DNA from: Monosiga brevicollis MX1
Lineage: Eukaryota; Opisthokonta; Choanoflagellata; Craspedida; Salpingoecidae
Direction: 5' to 3'
Assembly (NCBI RefSeq): GCF_000002865.3
Contig: NW_001865051.1
Coordinates: 606,728-670,727 of the forward strand
DNA: 64,000 nucleotides
The position numbers were made by a program, and so were the translations under genes. Below the pieces are notes generated by a model, which saw only the letters and a program-made list of their open reading frames with translations, made no database searches and was not told the DNA's origin. Below are positions 24,247 to 36,858 of the stretch, piece by piece (the stretch's first letter is position 1; the number at the start of each line of letters is the position of its first letter).

Positions 24247-25813
24247 ATGCATCCTGCCAAGGTGGGATCAAGACTTGGCTCCTCTGGTGACCTACGTAGA
24301 CTGCCCGCCCCCGGCTTATCAGTTGCCTTTTGTGCCCGACTCTGCGCTTGGATCGTTGCTGTCGTGCCTGCCAGGATTTGGAACAGCTGGCACATCGCGC
24401 CCTCTCTCTGCAAGATGAGCGTGAGCAAATGGAGCTCTTGCTGACCGAAGCCGATGACCAAGCCCAGGTTAACCCGCGCGAGCCTTCACCCTTTGCTCTC
24501 CAGCGACCCGCGATTCGATGCATGTGTCGGCTCACGAGTATTCTTTTGTCTCTTGTCTCTGCTGCACGTTCAAGGAGCAACAATCGCGGATTCGCCACCT
24601 GGAGATGCTTTGTCAACAACAAGCCAACGAGCTGGCTCGCGAACGCCAGCGCCTGGTCGATGTTGAACGCGTAGGTGCCACGCAGAAGCGCAGCGCTGCA
24701 TGTCCCAGCGCTGCTTTTTGGTGCTCTTGGGCAAGCACATCTTCTCACAAGCAGGTGGTGTCCCACGGCAATGCTCAATTCTTTCATTAGACATGTGTCT
24801 CCTTGGAAGACCAGGTTGATGCCTTATCCAAGAACCGAAGGACGCGACAGCAGCCGCGCAGCCTCGACTCGAGTCAGGACTCCTCCCACGCACGACGGAA
24901 CTCGTTGGACGGCCAGGATTCCGATGATGACGAAGATGGAGATGGAGATGGAGACTCGGGAGATGAGCAGGCCGATATGAGCCACGATATGAGCCACAAT
25001 ACATCACATTACCACGAGGCTGGCTTTATTGATGAGGAGCTATTTGACGATGAATTTTGGTCTTTTGGCCAACCCCATGATCCCGAAAACCCCCCAGCGC
25101 GTCTCTACGAGCGACGATATTCGCGTGAGGTCGCGCAGCTGTTGCAGACGCGTGATGAGCGGTTGCGCCTCGAGTCCCAAGTGTACGAGCTTCAACAAGC
25201 CCTCCGCTTCCGTGAAGAGCAATTAAATGAGGCCAAGGCCCTTCGTGAAGCAACAGCAGATCCCGTGCACCGTCACTCCGCATCCGTGTCTGAAGGATCA
25301 AGCGCTCTTCAAAGCCCTGGGCCTCTTGAGCCCGGAGCCATCTCCCCCCTTGGGCCTGTCTCGCTTGCGGACGAACTGTTGGCCGCCGCTCGAGAAGCCG
25401 TGGCGGCTGATCGCGTTGCCCCTCCTACCACGCCCGTACTCCCACCACCCGCGCATGGCGCGCCCACCGTTGCTCTGAGCGATCACGCCCACCCCACCAT
25501 GCCCGGCAAAGAGGATTCGAACAGAGACGAGGACGACTTGTTTCATGACTGCGAGAGTGAACTCGACCCCGCCCTGGCGTTGGCTCACAAGATTGAAACG
25601 AGCATCACGGTCAAAGCCATCCTCGGCTTTCTCGCTGGTGGAGCTCGCAGCCGAGAACAAATTGAAGAATACCTGGTGGCACCCCTTCGCCTCGCGGGGT
25701 CAGACAAGCGTGAGGCCCTGACCCGTTTGCGCATTCTCCTTGCTGACCTTGAATCAAGCGACCGCCTCCTCATCTTCATCCGAGATGAAACCCTCATGTT
25801 CGCACGGCGCTGA
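24247..25813 (+). CDS. Coiled-coil protein with acidic low-complexity region, unassigned
   Basis: A tentative first exon (24247-24261, MHPAK) joins in frame to 24375-24468 (DLEQLAHRALSLQDEREQME and on). Next comes an exon near 24575-24670 (QQSRIRHLEMLCQQQANELA and on), then a long last exon from about 24791 to the stop at 25813. The first half is heptad-rich coiled coil. The last exon begins with a Ser/Arg stretch and a run of Asp/Glu encoded by GATGACGAAGATGGAGATGG-type repeats (about 24920-24975), then repeated MSHDMSHNTSH. A second coiled coil follows (RLRLESQVYELQQALRFREE near 25165), then Pro-rich linkers and a compact, probably helical C-terminal domain of about 75 residues ending RDETLMFARR. 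I do not recognise the family. The stop codon overlaps the possible 3' end of the opposite Pol5 gene by about 20 bases. Confidence 0.65.
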
Positions 25814-27509
25814 GCGCCTTCTTGGCGCGTTCTTGAGACCTTTGTATTACACGCCGCTTTCGCGTTGAGTTTTCAGCATTTTCGTCGTTGGTCAGGCCGT
25901 GGATGGAGCTTGATTTTGATTTTGACTTTTTTTTTTTTTTCTGATTCGCGATCAATGCATGATTGTGCCGTTGCGCTTGACGTCCGTCCCTCTTTTTTTG
26001 GAGATCGGCTTTTTGACTCATTGGGTCCATAGTGCCGACGGAAGCGGCGTTGCCAAAGGCTAGCGCTTTTGCCCCTGAAGCAGCAATCCTAATCCTAATA
26101 ATGTTTTTGACTCAGTCGCACCATTACCGCAATAAAATTCATATGAAATTACAAAAAAAGATCAAAAATTACCACAAAATTCTGATCAATAGCAAACCTC
26201 TCATGAAGGTTCAATAAAACAGAAAAAGGAAAGACGACGGGGTTCCTGGCAGAATGCGTGACTTCTACAGACGGATGCAAGGTTGGCGGTTCTGTTGTGT
26301 CGCGAACATGTTGTGCTCCGCAAACGAGCGCAGGGAACGTGGGTTTCGCTTCTTCCATTCAGACTTCATCGATTGGATCAATCACCACGGGCATCAAACA
26401 TTACTCCACTCCCACAATCCGCAAATCTGCTCTTTTTATTTGGGACTCTGAGGAACGCTCGAGGGCAACACCTTGCCCAACTACCCAAACAAACATCGCA
26501 CAGTCGATAGATGAGCATCCACCACGAACCATCCGCCCATTCAAAACCACTTCCCTCCATCACACGGAAAAAGCAAAGCCAGGACACACCTGCATCAGTG
26601 AATTCTTGATGCCAGCAAAGCCGCTGGTTGTGCCCACAGGGCCAGCCAGTGCGCCATCGATGGCCACTCGGATGGCCTGCTTGTCAAAAGCGCCATCCGC
26701 ATTTTGCCTGTTTGCCAAGTGCAGATGAGTCAAATTTGCACGCAAAACAAGGCGCACGCACACGCGACAACGCGCCGACAGACAACTGAGTGGCGGGCCG
26801 CCTCAACACCCAGCCGGAGCAGCCCAGCACTTACACAAGGGTCCGGAGCAAAATTTGTGCTGCACGCAAGCTATCTTTGTTTGTCTTATTCTAAACGAGC
26901 ATGAACCAGGATGAGCAAGGTTCAACGAGTTCAGACACTGGTTTCCTCATTCACATGATATATACAAGGACAGCCTGGCGAAGAATGAGTACCTTGGCTT
27001 GCTGAGCCGTCTGCACCTCGGCAATCACATGTTTGATCAAGGCTTCAAGATCGCCAGCCATTTCCTCGATGGCAGCAGCATGCTGCTCACATGCACGGTA
27101 CGGGTTAGCAAGCGGTGGATCCTAGTCGTTGGCACGCCGCCTTCAAGAACAAGGGCCACCTCGTTACACACCTGAACCATGACCCGCTTTTGCTGAAAGA
27201 CACCGGACAGAAAAGTGTAGGCACCCGCGGTGCGGAACTTGTTTAGCACCTTGCCGTTCACAATTTGCTGGCACACAAAAGGAACACCCAACAGAGCCAA
27301 AGCTATCCCACCAAAGGAGGCACACGTGAGTCGAGACGTACGATGAAGACCTGCTGCGGGGGCTACGCCACTTACCAGGGAAACGCCGCCCGAGCTCCAC
27401 AAAAGTTTTGGGTTGCAGCTGGCACATCTTGGCGCTCGTGAACCGCGAAAGCAAGTTGATCAGATCCTGCATACGCAGATACGTGATGACAAATGCACGA
27501 TCAGATTTG

Positions 27510-27575
<66 letters not shown>

Positions 27576-30500
27576 ACAGGGTGTGATTGTGTGGTCAAGA
27601 ACGGGAGCAACCAAAGGGAGTGGACCGTATACCCAGACCCACCTGCTGAAAGCGCTCAGTATCAAGAGGAGCGGGGTCGCCGTGCATGAGCACACGGAGG
27701 AGGTAGTACATGCCCTGGGTTGCCGTGTCAATGACTTCACGTTCTTGCGCCTTGCCCAATACAGCCATGAGCTCGTTCAAGAGAGTCATGGCTCGGCCGA
27801 CATCCTCTGAGTCCACCAAGAGTGGCACTTGACGTGACGTAAACAGCCTTGAAAAAATAAAAAAAGAAGCAAGGAAATAAAGAAGACACCGTTATAAGAA
27901 GCAAAATTGAAGCTTTGTCACCACACAACACGCGATGCTCAGCGCAGCACACGCACTTGGAACGCAAAAGGCCGCGTGCCCGCTCTTGTAGGACTCGGCC
28001 GCGCACGCGGTAGACTTGGCTTGCATTGTAGGTTGAGAGTAAGCCAGGAATGGTTTCCATCACCAAGGGATTGGTTGGTTGTTGCTTGATGAAAATTTCC
28101 ACCAGCTGCAGAACCCGCTGCTTGAAGTGAATGGCACTTTCCGTCTCACGGGACTTGTCCTGCTTGGTATTGCGCTTCAGCTCGCGAAATGTGGCTGACA
28201 GCGCGGCATCGACTTGAAACATGCTGCGGCGCATGGCGGTGGCACAAAAGTGTGTTCGAATGAGTCAAACCACACGCATATGACATTTCGCTCGTCAACC
28301 TTCAAGCTCAAACTGACCGGTCATCGTCCCAGTCCGAGTCCTCGCCTGATTCATCCATGGCCTCGGGGACCGCAAGCACCTCCTACATACGGACGCCAAG
28401 AAGAGAAATTCGAAATGAGGACACTCAGAGTGTAGAGCCTGGTGTGAACAAACTGATGGCGTCTTGCCGACAATAAAAAGCCCTAGCTTCCTATGCAGGA
28501 AAAACTTACGCGCAGGCGAGCTTTGAGAGCTTCATCCACTTCATCATCCTCATCGTCATCGTCATAGTCGTCGTCATCATCGTCGTCATCATCCTCGTCG
28601 TCATCATCCTCGTCGTCGTCGTCCTCCTCCTCCTCATCGCTATCCTGCCCTTCAACGCGCTTGGCGCGCTTAGCGTGATGCTCCTCCTCTTCTTCTTCTT
28701 CCTCGTCTGAGTCAATCGGCACGAAACCCACAACGATAAGTACTCAAACATAAGAAAGAGGCACACGGTCTGTGCAGATGTACAGGAGCAATTACAAGGG
28801 CAGGTTGAAATTATCATCCCACCTTCGGCTTCCTGGGATGCATCCTTTTGCACCAGAACCTCAAAGAGCATGTCCAAACCACCAATCGTCATCGAGGGGC
28901 AGATGGCGGCGAAGACGGTCTCGGCCAGCTTGCGAAGCACAACGGTGCCACGCGACAACAAGCTCAATAGAACGTCAATCACAACCTGTTTAAAAGCGGA
29001 TTATACCACAGCAAGGGTTGAGCCAATGAGAACCAGCGTGTTGTGGCGCGGATCGAGAAGGCAGAAGCCAAGGCCAAACACACCTCGGAAGCCTCAGGCT
29101 CATCCTCATTTGTTTTGGCGGCCTTCTCATCCTTTTGAATACGCAACTGAAAGCTTGCCTCGGCGCGCGACACATCTTCAGCCACGGTCTGCGAGAGCGA
29201 GGGATCGGGGAAGAACTGTATAGCCAGCCAAAGCAAAGTTAGGGTGATAGATCGAGTCTGGCAAATGACCATGCAAAGGGCTGACGCAAAACACCATTTC
29301 TTGCGTACCAGCAAGCAAGTGTGGTAGTGCAGAAGGCGGAACGCTTGGCGCACAGCATTCTGCTGTTTGCTCTCAGCAGGAGCTGTCGCTGTCTTCTTGG
29401 TCTTTTTCTTTTTCTTTGAGGGTGTCGTTGCTGGGGTTGCCGACTGCAACAGGCCACGAGCGCCCCACGAGCAAAGTGAGTGGAGACGAGATAACAAACT
29501 GATGCTAGAACGATTGCAAATACCAATTGAATTTACCTCGGACGCCATTGCAAAGGCCTGGTCAAAAGCAGCGCGCACAGACGCATCCCAGGGCTTGCAC
29601 AGGGTCAAGTGCTCTGAGACAGCAACGCGGTTGATGATTGAGAAGGGTTAGATGCGATCCGGCAAGCACGCAGCGGATCGATCACACAACGACAACGCCA
29701 TTAAATCAAGAGTTGCTGATAAAGAGCACGGACTTACCATCATCGAGAAGTTCACGCGCACCACGCACAACGTCATCCAGGGAGCTAAGCTCCAACTGCC
29801 GTGCTGCACCTGTAGTTATCAAAAAAAGCAACTGAGAAAAAGGTTGAAAAAAGGAAAAAAACATTTTGAAGAGCACGAGGCTCACCTTTGTCGCGTCCAG
29901 CGGCAGCGGTCTTAGTGCCAAGGGCCACCAAGATGGCTTGGAAGCGCTCCTGGCAGACAGTGCGCATGCTGTCCGCGAGGGCGGGGGTGGGCTCAACAAA
30001 TTCCCCTACAAGGTCCAAGTGCGTGAGTGCTGGCCGTTAAAGGGCCATGGCAATGGAATGGGGCGCCTTCACGTTTAATTGCAACAAACACGCACCACCC
30101 GAGGTCACGTTGAAAAAGGCTTGCACAAGGCAAAAACGAGCGAGCTGCGTCATCCAATCTGCTTTGGCCTCGCCACTGTAGGAGCGAACGAGTGCCAGCA
30201 TCTGCTCAAGAACCGTTGTGCGTTCCTGAGTTGCCAAGGTTTGCACTTCATCATCTGTTGCGTCTGTACAGCGTCAAGAGGAAGATGAGCGAGTGCAAAG
30301 GCTGCACACGGGCATAGTAAAGCGCGCTGTCAGGGCAAGGCACAGACCGGCAGGGAGTTCTGGTGTTGTGAATGCAGTCATCAGGGACACGGCAAACGTG
30401 CCCATGCTCTCTGCATCGAGGGCCGCCGTCAATTGCTAAAATTGATGGGCAGGCGAGTTGGATAGTGGTCGCGGTCAGTATCAAAGCGATCGGAAGGGGA

Positions 30501-32473
30501 CACAGCATCCGACATGAAGGCCGGGGACAAACTGCACCTGAATGGTTTGCGTATTTGTGAGTTGATCAAAACGGCGCGTTCCATGTGGACCCGTCAGAGC
30601 GGACAGCACAGCCAAGACGCCGGCGCCTTCGGACTTGTTCTCCGCAGCTCGGTTGACGAGGTGAGAAAGAGCTATCTCGCACGGAAATTGGGGAGGATGA
30701 TAATCGTGAGCCAGTAGGTCGAGGACGAAGGGGCGGCGCGCATTTGAGCAAAGGATGCAAGCCTACCAGCACGAGCGGCACCGTGCACGCCAGCAGTCGG
30801 GTTGTGCAGGTTGTTGATGATTGAAGTNNNNNNNNNNNNNNNNNNNNNNNNNNNNNNNNNNNNNNNNNNNNNNNNNNNNNNNNNNNNNNNNNNNNNNNNN
30901 NNNNNNNNNNNNNNNNNNNNNNNNNNNNNNNNNNNNNNNNNNNNNNNNNNNNNNNNNNNNNNNNNTGGGGGGGGGGGGGGGGGGGTTTGAGCATTCGCCA
31001 CACTTTTCGCTACAAGGGAGCTCGATAATGTGAGTGTCTGTCGAAGGCATCCAACCTGCTGGAGCGTGGCGCGGTCAACGAGGGCAGAAAAGAGGGCAAA
31101 GCCGGTTGCTTTGCGCTGGGGGCTGGAAGTATCAGGTTCAAAAGCGCCTGTCTCGATCAGCGCCTTCCAGGCCTCACGGAGGTGGGCGTTGTCCTGGACA
31201 GCCAACAGAGCAGCCAAGTATTGAATCATGGGGTGCTCTGGGGCCGTGGCGAGCAGAACATCAGTAAGTTGCTGCCAATCTGCAAATAGCTTGCCATCGG
31301 CCCAAAGGGCAGCAAGGTGTTCAGGAAGCTTGAGAGCGGCATTCTTCTTCTTGGCGCGTAAGAGGGGGGCCAAGGCCAAGAGTTGGGCCACAACAAGCGG
31401 GGAAGCGTGATCTTTCTCCTGGGGTTGTGCAAAGGCATCCAGCTGCGGCAATAGAAGGGACTCCAGGGTTGACTTCTTGACCTGAGTGGGGCGGGCCATT
31501 ATTTCCCGACAATGAAACGAGGGGTCGAATCAGACATTTGACGAACGGGAGGGGCATGGGTGTTGCGTTGGTGATCGAGGGCGCACCGAAGGCAAGAGGC
31601 GGCAGCAGGCATGGACAGCGCCAGCTTCAAGATAGCTCTTTGATGTGGCGAGCTCCAAGAGTTGCTGATAGATGGCGCTGTGCAACTCGGGGTCGACGGC
31701 ATCACCAAAGCGACCTTCAGCCACAACATCCGCCTGGCCAGTCGGAAAGACCCGGGAGTGGCGAGGCCGGGTAGCCAAGAAAGGGAGTGGGGGAGTTACG
31801 TGGGGGAGTTGCGTGAGGCACGGGAGCTTTGGGTTGGATACTATGGTCAAGCCAGCGGAAGGGCGCAAAACGAGGCACGAAGCTTGCCATGTTGTTGATC
31901 TTACCAGGATGGTGAGGCCGAAGAGGCGGCCAAAGAAATGATCGCGCTGCTCGTTGCCCTTCATACCACCGGAAATGGTCGAAGTCTGCTGCAGGAGGGA
32001 GAGAATATCCTGGGGGCGGACAATGTCGGCAAACTGTTGGAGCAGGATGTGAAGGGCTGCCGCAAAGCCTTGGCGAGCACCCTTTCGGGAGGAGGCCAGG
32101 CCGCGAATGAGACGCTTGAGGCTGTAACGCAGGTCCTCGCTGATGGCGGGGCCAGCAAAGATGGATTCAGTCTCATCATCTGCAGTTTGGGCGTCGGGAC
32201 CGTCGGAAGCGGCCGCGAGACCCTTTTGGCTGTGACGAGGTCGACGGAGCGCGAGCAGGGTGAGCAATGGCAGTCTTGAACGAGTCATGCGATAGCACTG
32301 CTCAAGCGCGAACGAGGTTCCAACCTGTCCACGAGGATGGCCAAGAGGCGGGCGGCAGCATTGAGACGGGTGCTGACGGCCAGGTCAGCCAAGTCCCAGA
32401 AGCAGCTCATGAGCTCACGCGACCCCGAGGCCATGGCCTCTTGATTCTCGGTCGCAGGCATGATCATGGCCAT
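25794..32473 (-). CDS. Pol5/MYBBP1A family nucleolar protein
   Basis: This family (DNA polymerase V in yeast by name only; MYBBP1A in animals) acts in rDNA transcription and ribosome biogenesis in the nucleolus. Exon 1 starts at 32473 (MAMIMPATENQEAMASGSRE, then CFWDLADLAVSTRLNAAARL) and joins to an exon with LRYSLKRLIRGLASSRKGAR and a HEAT-like continuation ending near 31890. This FWDLA...RLNAA...YSLKRLIRGL pattern is diagnostic. A long segment starts near 31499 and continues to the gap at 30828-30965, which interrupts the gene. Later exons around 28980-28500 hold an acidic tract (Asp/Glu repeats, 28545-28700) followed by EVDEALKARLR, placed as in MYBBP1A. Helical exons continue at about 27830-27600, 27480-27390, 27290-27165, 27090-26990 and 26740-26590. 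A Lys/Arg-rich exon ending VRT at 25794 (from about 26070) is a plausible nuclear-targeting C-terminus, but an exon between 26590 and 26070 is probably missing from my reading, so the 3' end is tentative. Confidence 0.82.
27510..27574 (-). repeat. 65-base homopolymer (A on +, T on sense strand) inside a Pol5 intron
   Basis: Sixty-five uninterrupted A residues on the + strand lie in an intron of the minus-strand Pol5 gene. On the sense strand this is poly-T, and it ends only about 30 bases before the exon that starts near 27480. True length is uncertain because homopolymers assemble poorly. Confidence 0.9.
28545..28730 (-). repeat. Acidic-tract coding repeat in Pol5/MYBBP1A
   Basis: Imperfect trinucleotide repeats (TCATCG, TCC, CTT on +) encode runs of Asp and Glu on the minus strand, split by a KRAKRVEGQ segment. 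Acidic tracts at this position are usual in this family. The repeat is a likely site of length variation. Confidence 0.8.
30828..30965. other. Assembly gap within the Pol5 gene
   Basis: 138 N bases. The right flank is a run of 19 G residues (30967-30985), a typical cause of a read break. On the minus strand the flank reads poly-C, which gives a spurious Pro run in translation. At least part of one Pol5 exon or intron is missing here. Confidence 0.99.
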
Positions 32474-33138
32474 TGCCGCCTGCGTCACGTAGCCGTGTGC
32501 ACGCAAGCCGAAGGACAAGAAAAAGGAGACACAAGCAACGAGCGACCAGACACACAAAAAAGAACAAGACAACGCCTCGACCGGTCGCGAGCGCCGACGA
32601 CGTCTGCTGGCTGGCTGGGACGAGTCCAAGAGCGAGCGCACCAACACACACACACACACAGCCACACAGACGGCGAGAGCGAGACTGCATGACATGTGTG
32701 TGTCTGGTGCATGTGCTCAAGGCGATGTCAGACTCTACGCACACACACACACACACATATACAGAGAGAAAGAGAATTCTTTTGTTTGATGTTGTGGATG
32801 AGCACGTGGTTTGTCAGACAAAACTTAGCGCGGGCTGTCTTGTCACACCTTGACACATGTTAAGTTTGCTTGAAAGCGATGTGGGATTACAACGGGGGTT
32901 TAAACGTGTTGTTTCGCTCCGAGCTTCAACTGCAAGCTCTTGGAGCAGGATCTTTTGTTTGTCACTCAAAGGAAGAGAGAAGAGAGAGAGAGAAGAGAGA
33001 GAGAGAATGAGAGAGAGGGAGAGATTGATCAAGAGAGAGTGATAAGAGAGACTGGAGAAACGCACACCAGTTCAGTGGTATCAAGGCGTGGGTGTGATAT
33101 AGAGGATTTGGAGCAAAGCTGGACCTCGACACTCTACT

Positions 33139-33186
<48 letters not shown>

Positions 33187-33258
33187 TCAGCAGGTGGTGT
33201 TGAGGCATTTCCCATTGCGTTTGCGGCGGCTCCCCTCCACAAACACACGACCGGCAAG
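32474..33258. repeat. Divergent intergenic region rich in microsatellites
   Basis: This contains short CA tracts near 32644-32665 and 32740-32757, a GA-rich stretch at about 32970-33055 (sense for the V-ATPase gene) and a (CA)n tract at about 33142-33184, only 75 bases before the V-ATPase start. It separates the starts of Pol5 (-) and the V-ATPase subunit (+). No coding exon was seen. Confidence 0.75.
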
Positions 33259-34999
33259 ATGGCGTTGGACGATCAGCAAGTCAGCGAGCAGGTATGCTTG
33301 CTGGTTGGAATGGCAGCCAGGCCCTGCTCTGTGTGCGCGCGCGTGTGTGTGTTTTTGGAAGGGTCGTCTGTGGATGGCCGCCTCCGACACGGCCTTTCAC
33401 AGCTAGTTGGGAATGGAAGGAAGAACAAAAGAAGACTTGGCGCCGGCAGGGTCGACGGTCTTCGAGGCGTCTTGACGTGAAAGGGGGGGTGGTGGGCCAG
33501 GGCTGTTTCCTATTCATGAATTTGTGCTATGTGCCATGGGATTGCATGGACTGCCGTCGACTTGCTCACTCGAATGGTTGTTTCTCGCATCACTCATACA
33601 GATTAAGCAGATGGTCGCTTTCATCGAGTCAGAGGCGCGCGAGAAGGTTGAGGAGATCAGGGCAAAGGTGTGTGTGTGTGTGCGTGCGTGTGTGTGAAGG
33701 CATGAAGGCATGAAAACATTCTCGTGGAGAATAAATATGGAGGAGAGGGCGCGACCACACCGAGCGAGGGACGCGCCGAGCTGCATCTTCACTTGCGTGC
33801 CGCAATTCCTGCCATTGCTTGTGGCCAGGCTGAGGAAGAGTTCAACATTGAGAAGGCTCGCCTCGTTCAGGAGGAGACCATTAAGATTAACCAGCAGCTC
33901 GAGCGCCGTGCCAAGCAGGTCGAGACCCAGCAAAAAATGTCAGTCATCTTGCCCTTCTTGTCCTCCTATTTGAGCTTGTCCAGTTGCTCAGCCGCGCTCA
34001 TCCGCGTGCCGTTGGCCCTCTACCCGTTTCTGTAGCGAGTACTCCAACAAGCTCAACGTCGCTCGTCTTGAGGTGCTCAAGGCACAGGAGGAGGCCCTCA
34101 AGGTTGGTTGGCACCATCATGCCCTCACAATCGAGTCAGCCGTGTCTGGGTTTCAATGCCCTCTTTTTGCCGTTTGGGTTGCTCATGTTTATCAAACTCT
34201 GGCTGTTCTTTGCAGTCGGTCACCGAGCAGGCCACCAAGGATATTTCCGACATCACCAAGGACAAGGCCAAGTACAAGACTCTCCTGCAGGATCTGCTCA
34301 CTCAGGTGCGGGCTCAAACCCTGAATAGTTTGCTCTCTTCATGCTCTTCATGCTTTTCAGGCTCTTCAGGCTAAAACTCATTCGTCCTTTGCGACACCTT
34401 GACTTTTTTTAGTGCTTGTGCCAGCTGCTAGAGCCCGAAGCCACTGTTCGCGTTCGCAAGCAAGATATCAGTCTGATCAAGGTATGTATCGATTCTGGCA
34501 TTTTACATGCGCGTACCACTGAACACGACCCTGCATTCATGGCCCCAACAAACATAAACACATGGAATGGCTTTTGGTTCTGTGACGAAAAAAATTCGCT
34601 TGATTACCTGAGAGGGTTGTTTTCAACTGTAACTGATGCCGAGAGCCAAAAGCCGTATCCTTGATTTTTCCCGCCATCTGGCTGATGTTTCTCTAAAATT
34701 ACCTTTGCTCATTTGACCATGCTCTTTGGGTTTTTTGTTACCTTGCGGACATGCAGGAGGTCATCAACGGCGCCAAGAAGGCGGTGAAGGACAAGACGGG
34801 CATCGATGTCAAGCTGACCGTTGACGAGGAGCACTGCCTCGATGAGGAATGCGGCGGTGGTGTCGAAGTGGCGGTGACGGACCGCATCCGCGTCACCAAC
34901 ACCTTGAAGCGTCGCCTTGAGCTTGCCGTCCAGCAGCTCATGCCTGCTCTCCGTCTCCACCTCTTTGGCGAGCAGGGCACCCGTGCCTTCTTCAACTAA
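33259..34999 (+). CDS. vma4: V-type proton ATPase subunit E (V1 sector peripheral stalk)
   Basis: Subunit E forms the peripheral stalks with subunit G and holds the V1 head of the proton pump on acidic organelles. All seven exons join in frame: 33259-33291, 33602-33667, 33829-33938, 34036-34102, 34216-34305, 34413-34481 and 34757-34999. This gives 225 residues, against about 226 in other species. The start MALDDQQVSEQ is followed by IKQMVAFIESEAREKVEEI, AEEEFNIEKARLVQEETIKI, EYSNKLNVARLEVLKAQEE, a QLLEPEATVRVRKQD segment and the C-terminal EEHCLDEECGGGVEV with NTLKRRLELAVQQLMPAL. Length, order and motifs all match the family. Apart from a (GT)n run after exon 2, introns are 97-310 bases and unremarkable. 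Confidence 0.97.
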
Positions 35000-35620
35000 C
35001 TTCGCACACTCGGCCCTGTGGGCTACCATGCACCGGCGTTTTGTGTTTACCGCCTTGACGGCAGTCTACTTGTTCTCTTTTCTCGTGTCTTTGCTGGTGC
35101 CTGCCAACAAGCTGATATTGCGGCTTGTTGAACTGGTATTGCCGTTTGCACGTCTGGGTCCTTTTACCCGCAAACCCAAACATTTGGGTTTTATTGTGCG
35201 TTGTGCGTTTAGCTCCCTTCTTCCCTTTGCTCGTTTAAGTTGTCGTTAGCTGTCAACGCACCAGAGCGGCCGCTGCCGAGATGCATGTGGATTAGTGCCT
35301 TGCCCGTGCAAGTTCTTCATCCATCTCAGCCAACCCTTTCCTGCCTGCGAAACCTTAACAAAATTGTATCCCTAAAAATGGTTCATTTCTCAAAATTTAA
35401 TCTCTCTCGCATCCAGCCAATCAGCGACCCCACCATCGGTTGACGTCAACTTGGTAAATTTGAGAGCTTGGTCAGGGGCCGACTGGTAATACATGATTGT
35501 CTACAAGTCCACACTGCACCTGGTCGCGACTCTCATATGCACACATGTGAACAACCCGACGATGAGCGTGCCAGCTCAAAAGAAAGGACTTCTATGGAAA
35601 GAAAAAAAAAAAAAAAAAAA

Positions 35621-35652
<32 letters not shown>

Positions 35653-35811
35653 AGAGGAACAATCATAACAACAACCAACAAACAACAGGACTCGGTTCCA
35701 ATTTCGCACACAGATACAGGTCGCAGCCAGCTGAAGCAACACATGACAGGTCGCCGGCAGAGAGAAAAGAAGAAAGAGTGGCGTGGCATGGCGTGGCATG
35801 AATAGGCCAAT
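35000..35811. other. Convergent intergenic region
   Basis: This lies between the V-ATPase stop and the stop of the large receptor gene. It contains a poly-A/GAAA tract at about 35600-35651. Several short frames at 35030-35250 look unlike exons. I see no gene. Confidence 0.6.
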
Positions 35812-36766
35812 TTACTCGTGCTCTTGATCTTCAAAATCCAAGTATCCCGCTTCATCTGAACGATCGCCAACGTCCAGATAGCCGCCAGCAGCATCCCCTT
35901 GCTCTGTTTCCAAGTAGCCATCCTCAAAGGAGGGCTCTTCAAAGGTGCCAGCTTGGTTATGCGGCAGGTCCATGTAGTCAGGGTTGTCATCGTAGCGATC
36001 AAACGGGTCTTCGTCATACAGCGGATTCTCCTTGGTCTCATGTTCTACGCTGGTCTCGTACAGGGGGTTCTCGAAAGCAACCGTGCCCTCGCGTCCCCCA
36101 CCTGCCTTGTATGCAACTACGCCCGGGTGTTTGGCAGCGTTGCGACGGGCACGGACCACCAAAAAGGCAGCAACTGCAGCTACGACCACAATCGCAGCAA
36201 CAGCCACCCCGACAATAATGGCAGTGTTGTCACCAGAAGAGCCACCCGCACCAGTACTTTCGCCGGTGCCGACCCCAGTTGTCGGCGATCGAGTCGTAGC
36301 CCCACCACTGCCGGCCACGGCCTGGCGGTATTCTGCAATGGCAGCTTCGTAGTCGGCTGCTGACGCGTCGGCACCAAACGCCTTGCAGGCAGCGCATGGG
36401 GTTACCAAGTCTTCGTTTTGGCGGATGTCAGTTACAGACGCTCCAGCAATAATGGTCAGAACTTGGCTCAGTGCACCAGTGTTGCGCACATCGAGCAGTG
36501 CGGCATACACAGCTTGTGCCGCCAATGTTGAAGGTGTGACACTAAAGTTGACCAAGATCGAGCCTTGTTGCATGGCTAGCACTCTGATCGCGGCGGGCGT
36601 GACCGGGTTGGTGGTGGCATTCAAGCGCACATTGAGCGCCTGTGAAACGGCTGAATGCATGTCCCGAGGCCGCAGATCTGAGGGGTTGATTCCGCCAAAT
36701 GAAAAATGCACATGCGTAGTGGCCTGCATATGCAAATTGGCTTCGGTGGGATAGGGCGTTGTAGTT

Positions 36767-36858
<92 letters not shown>

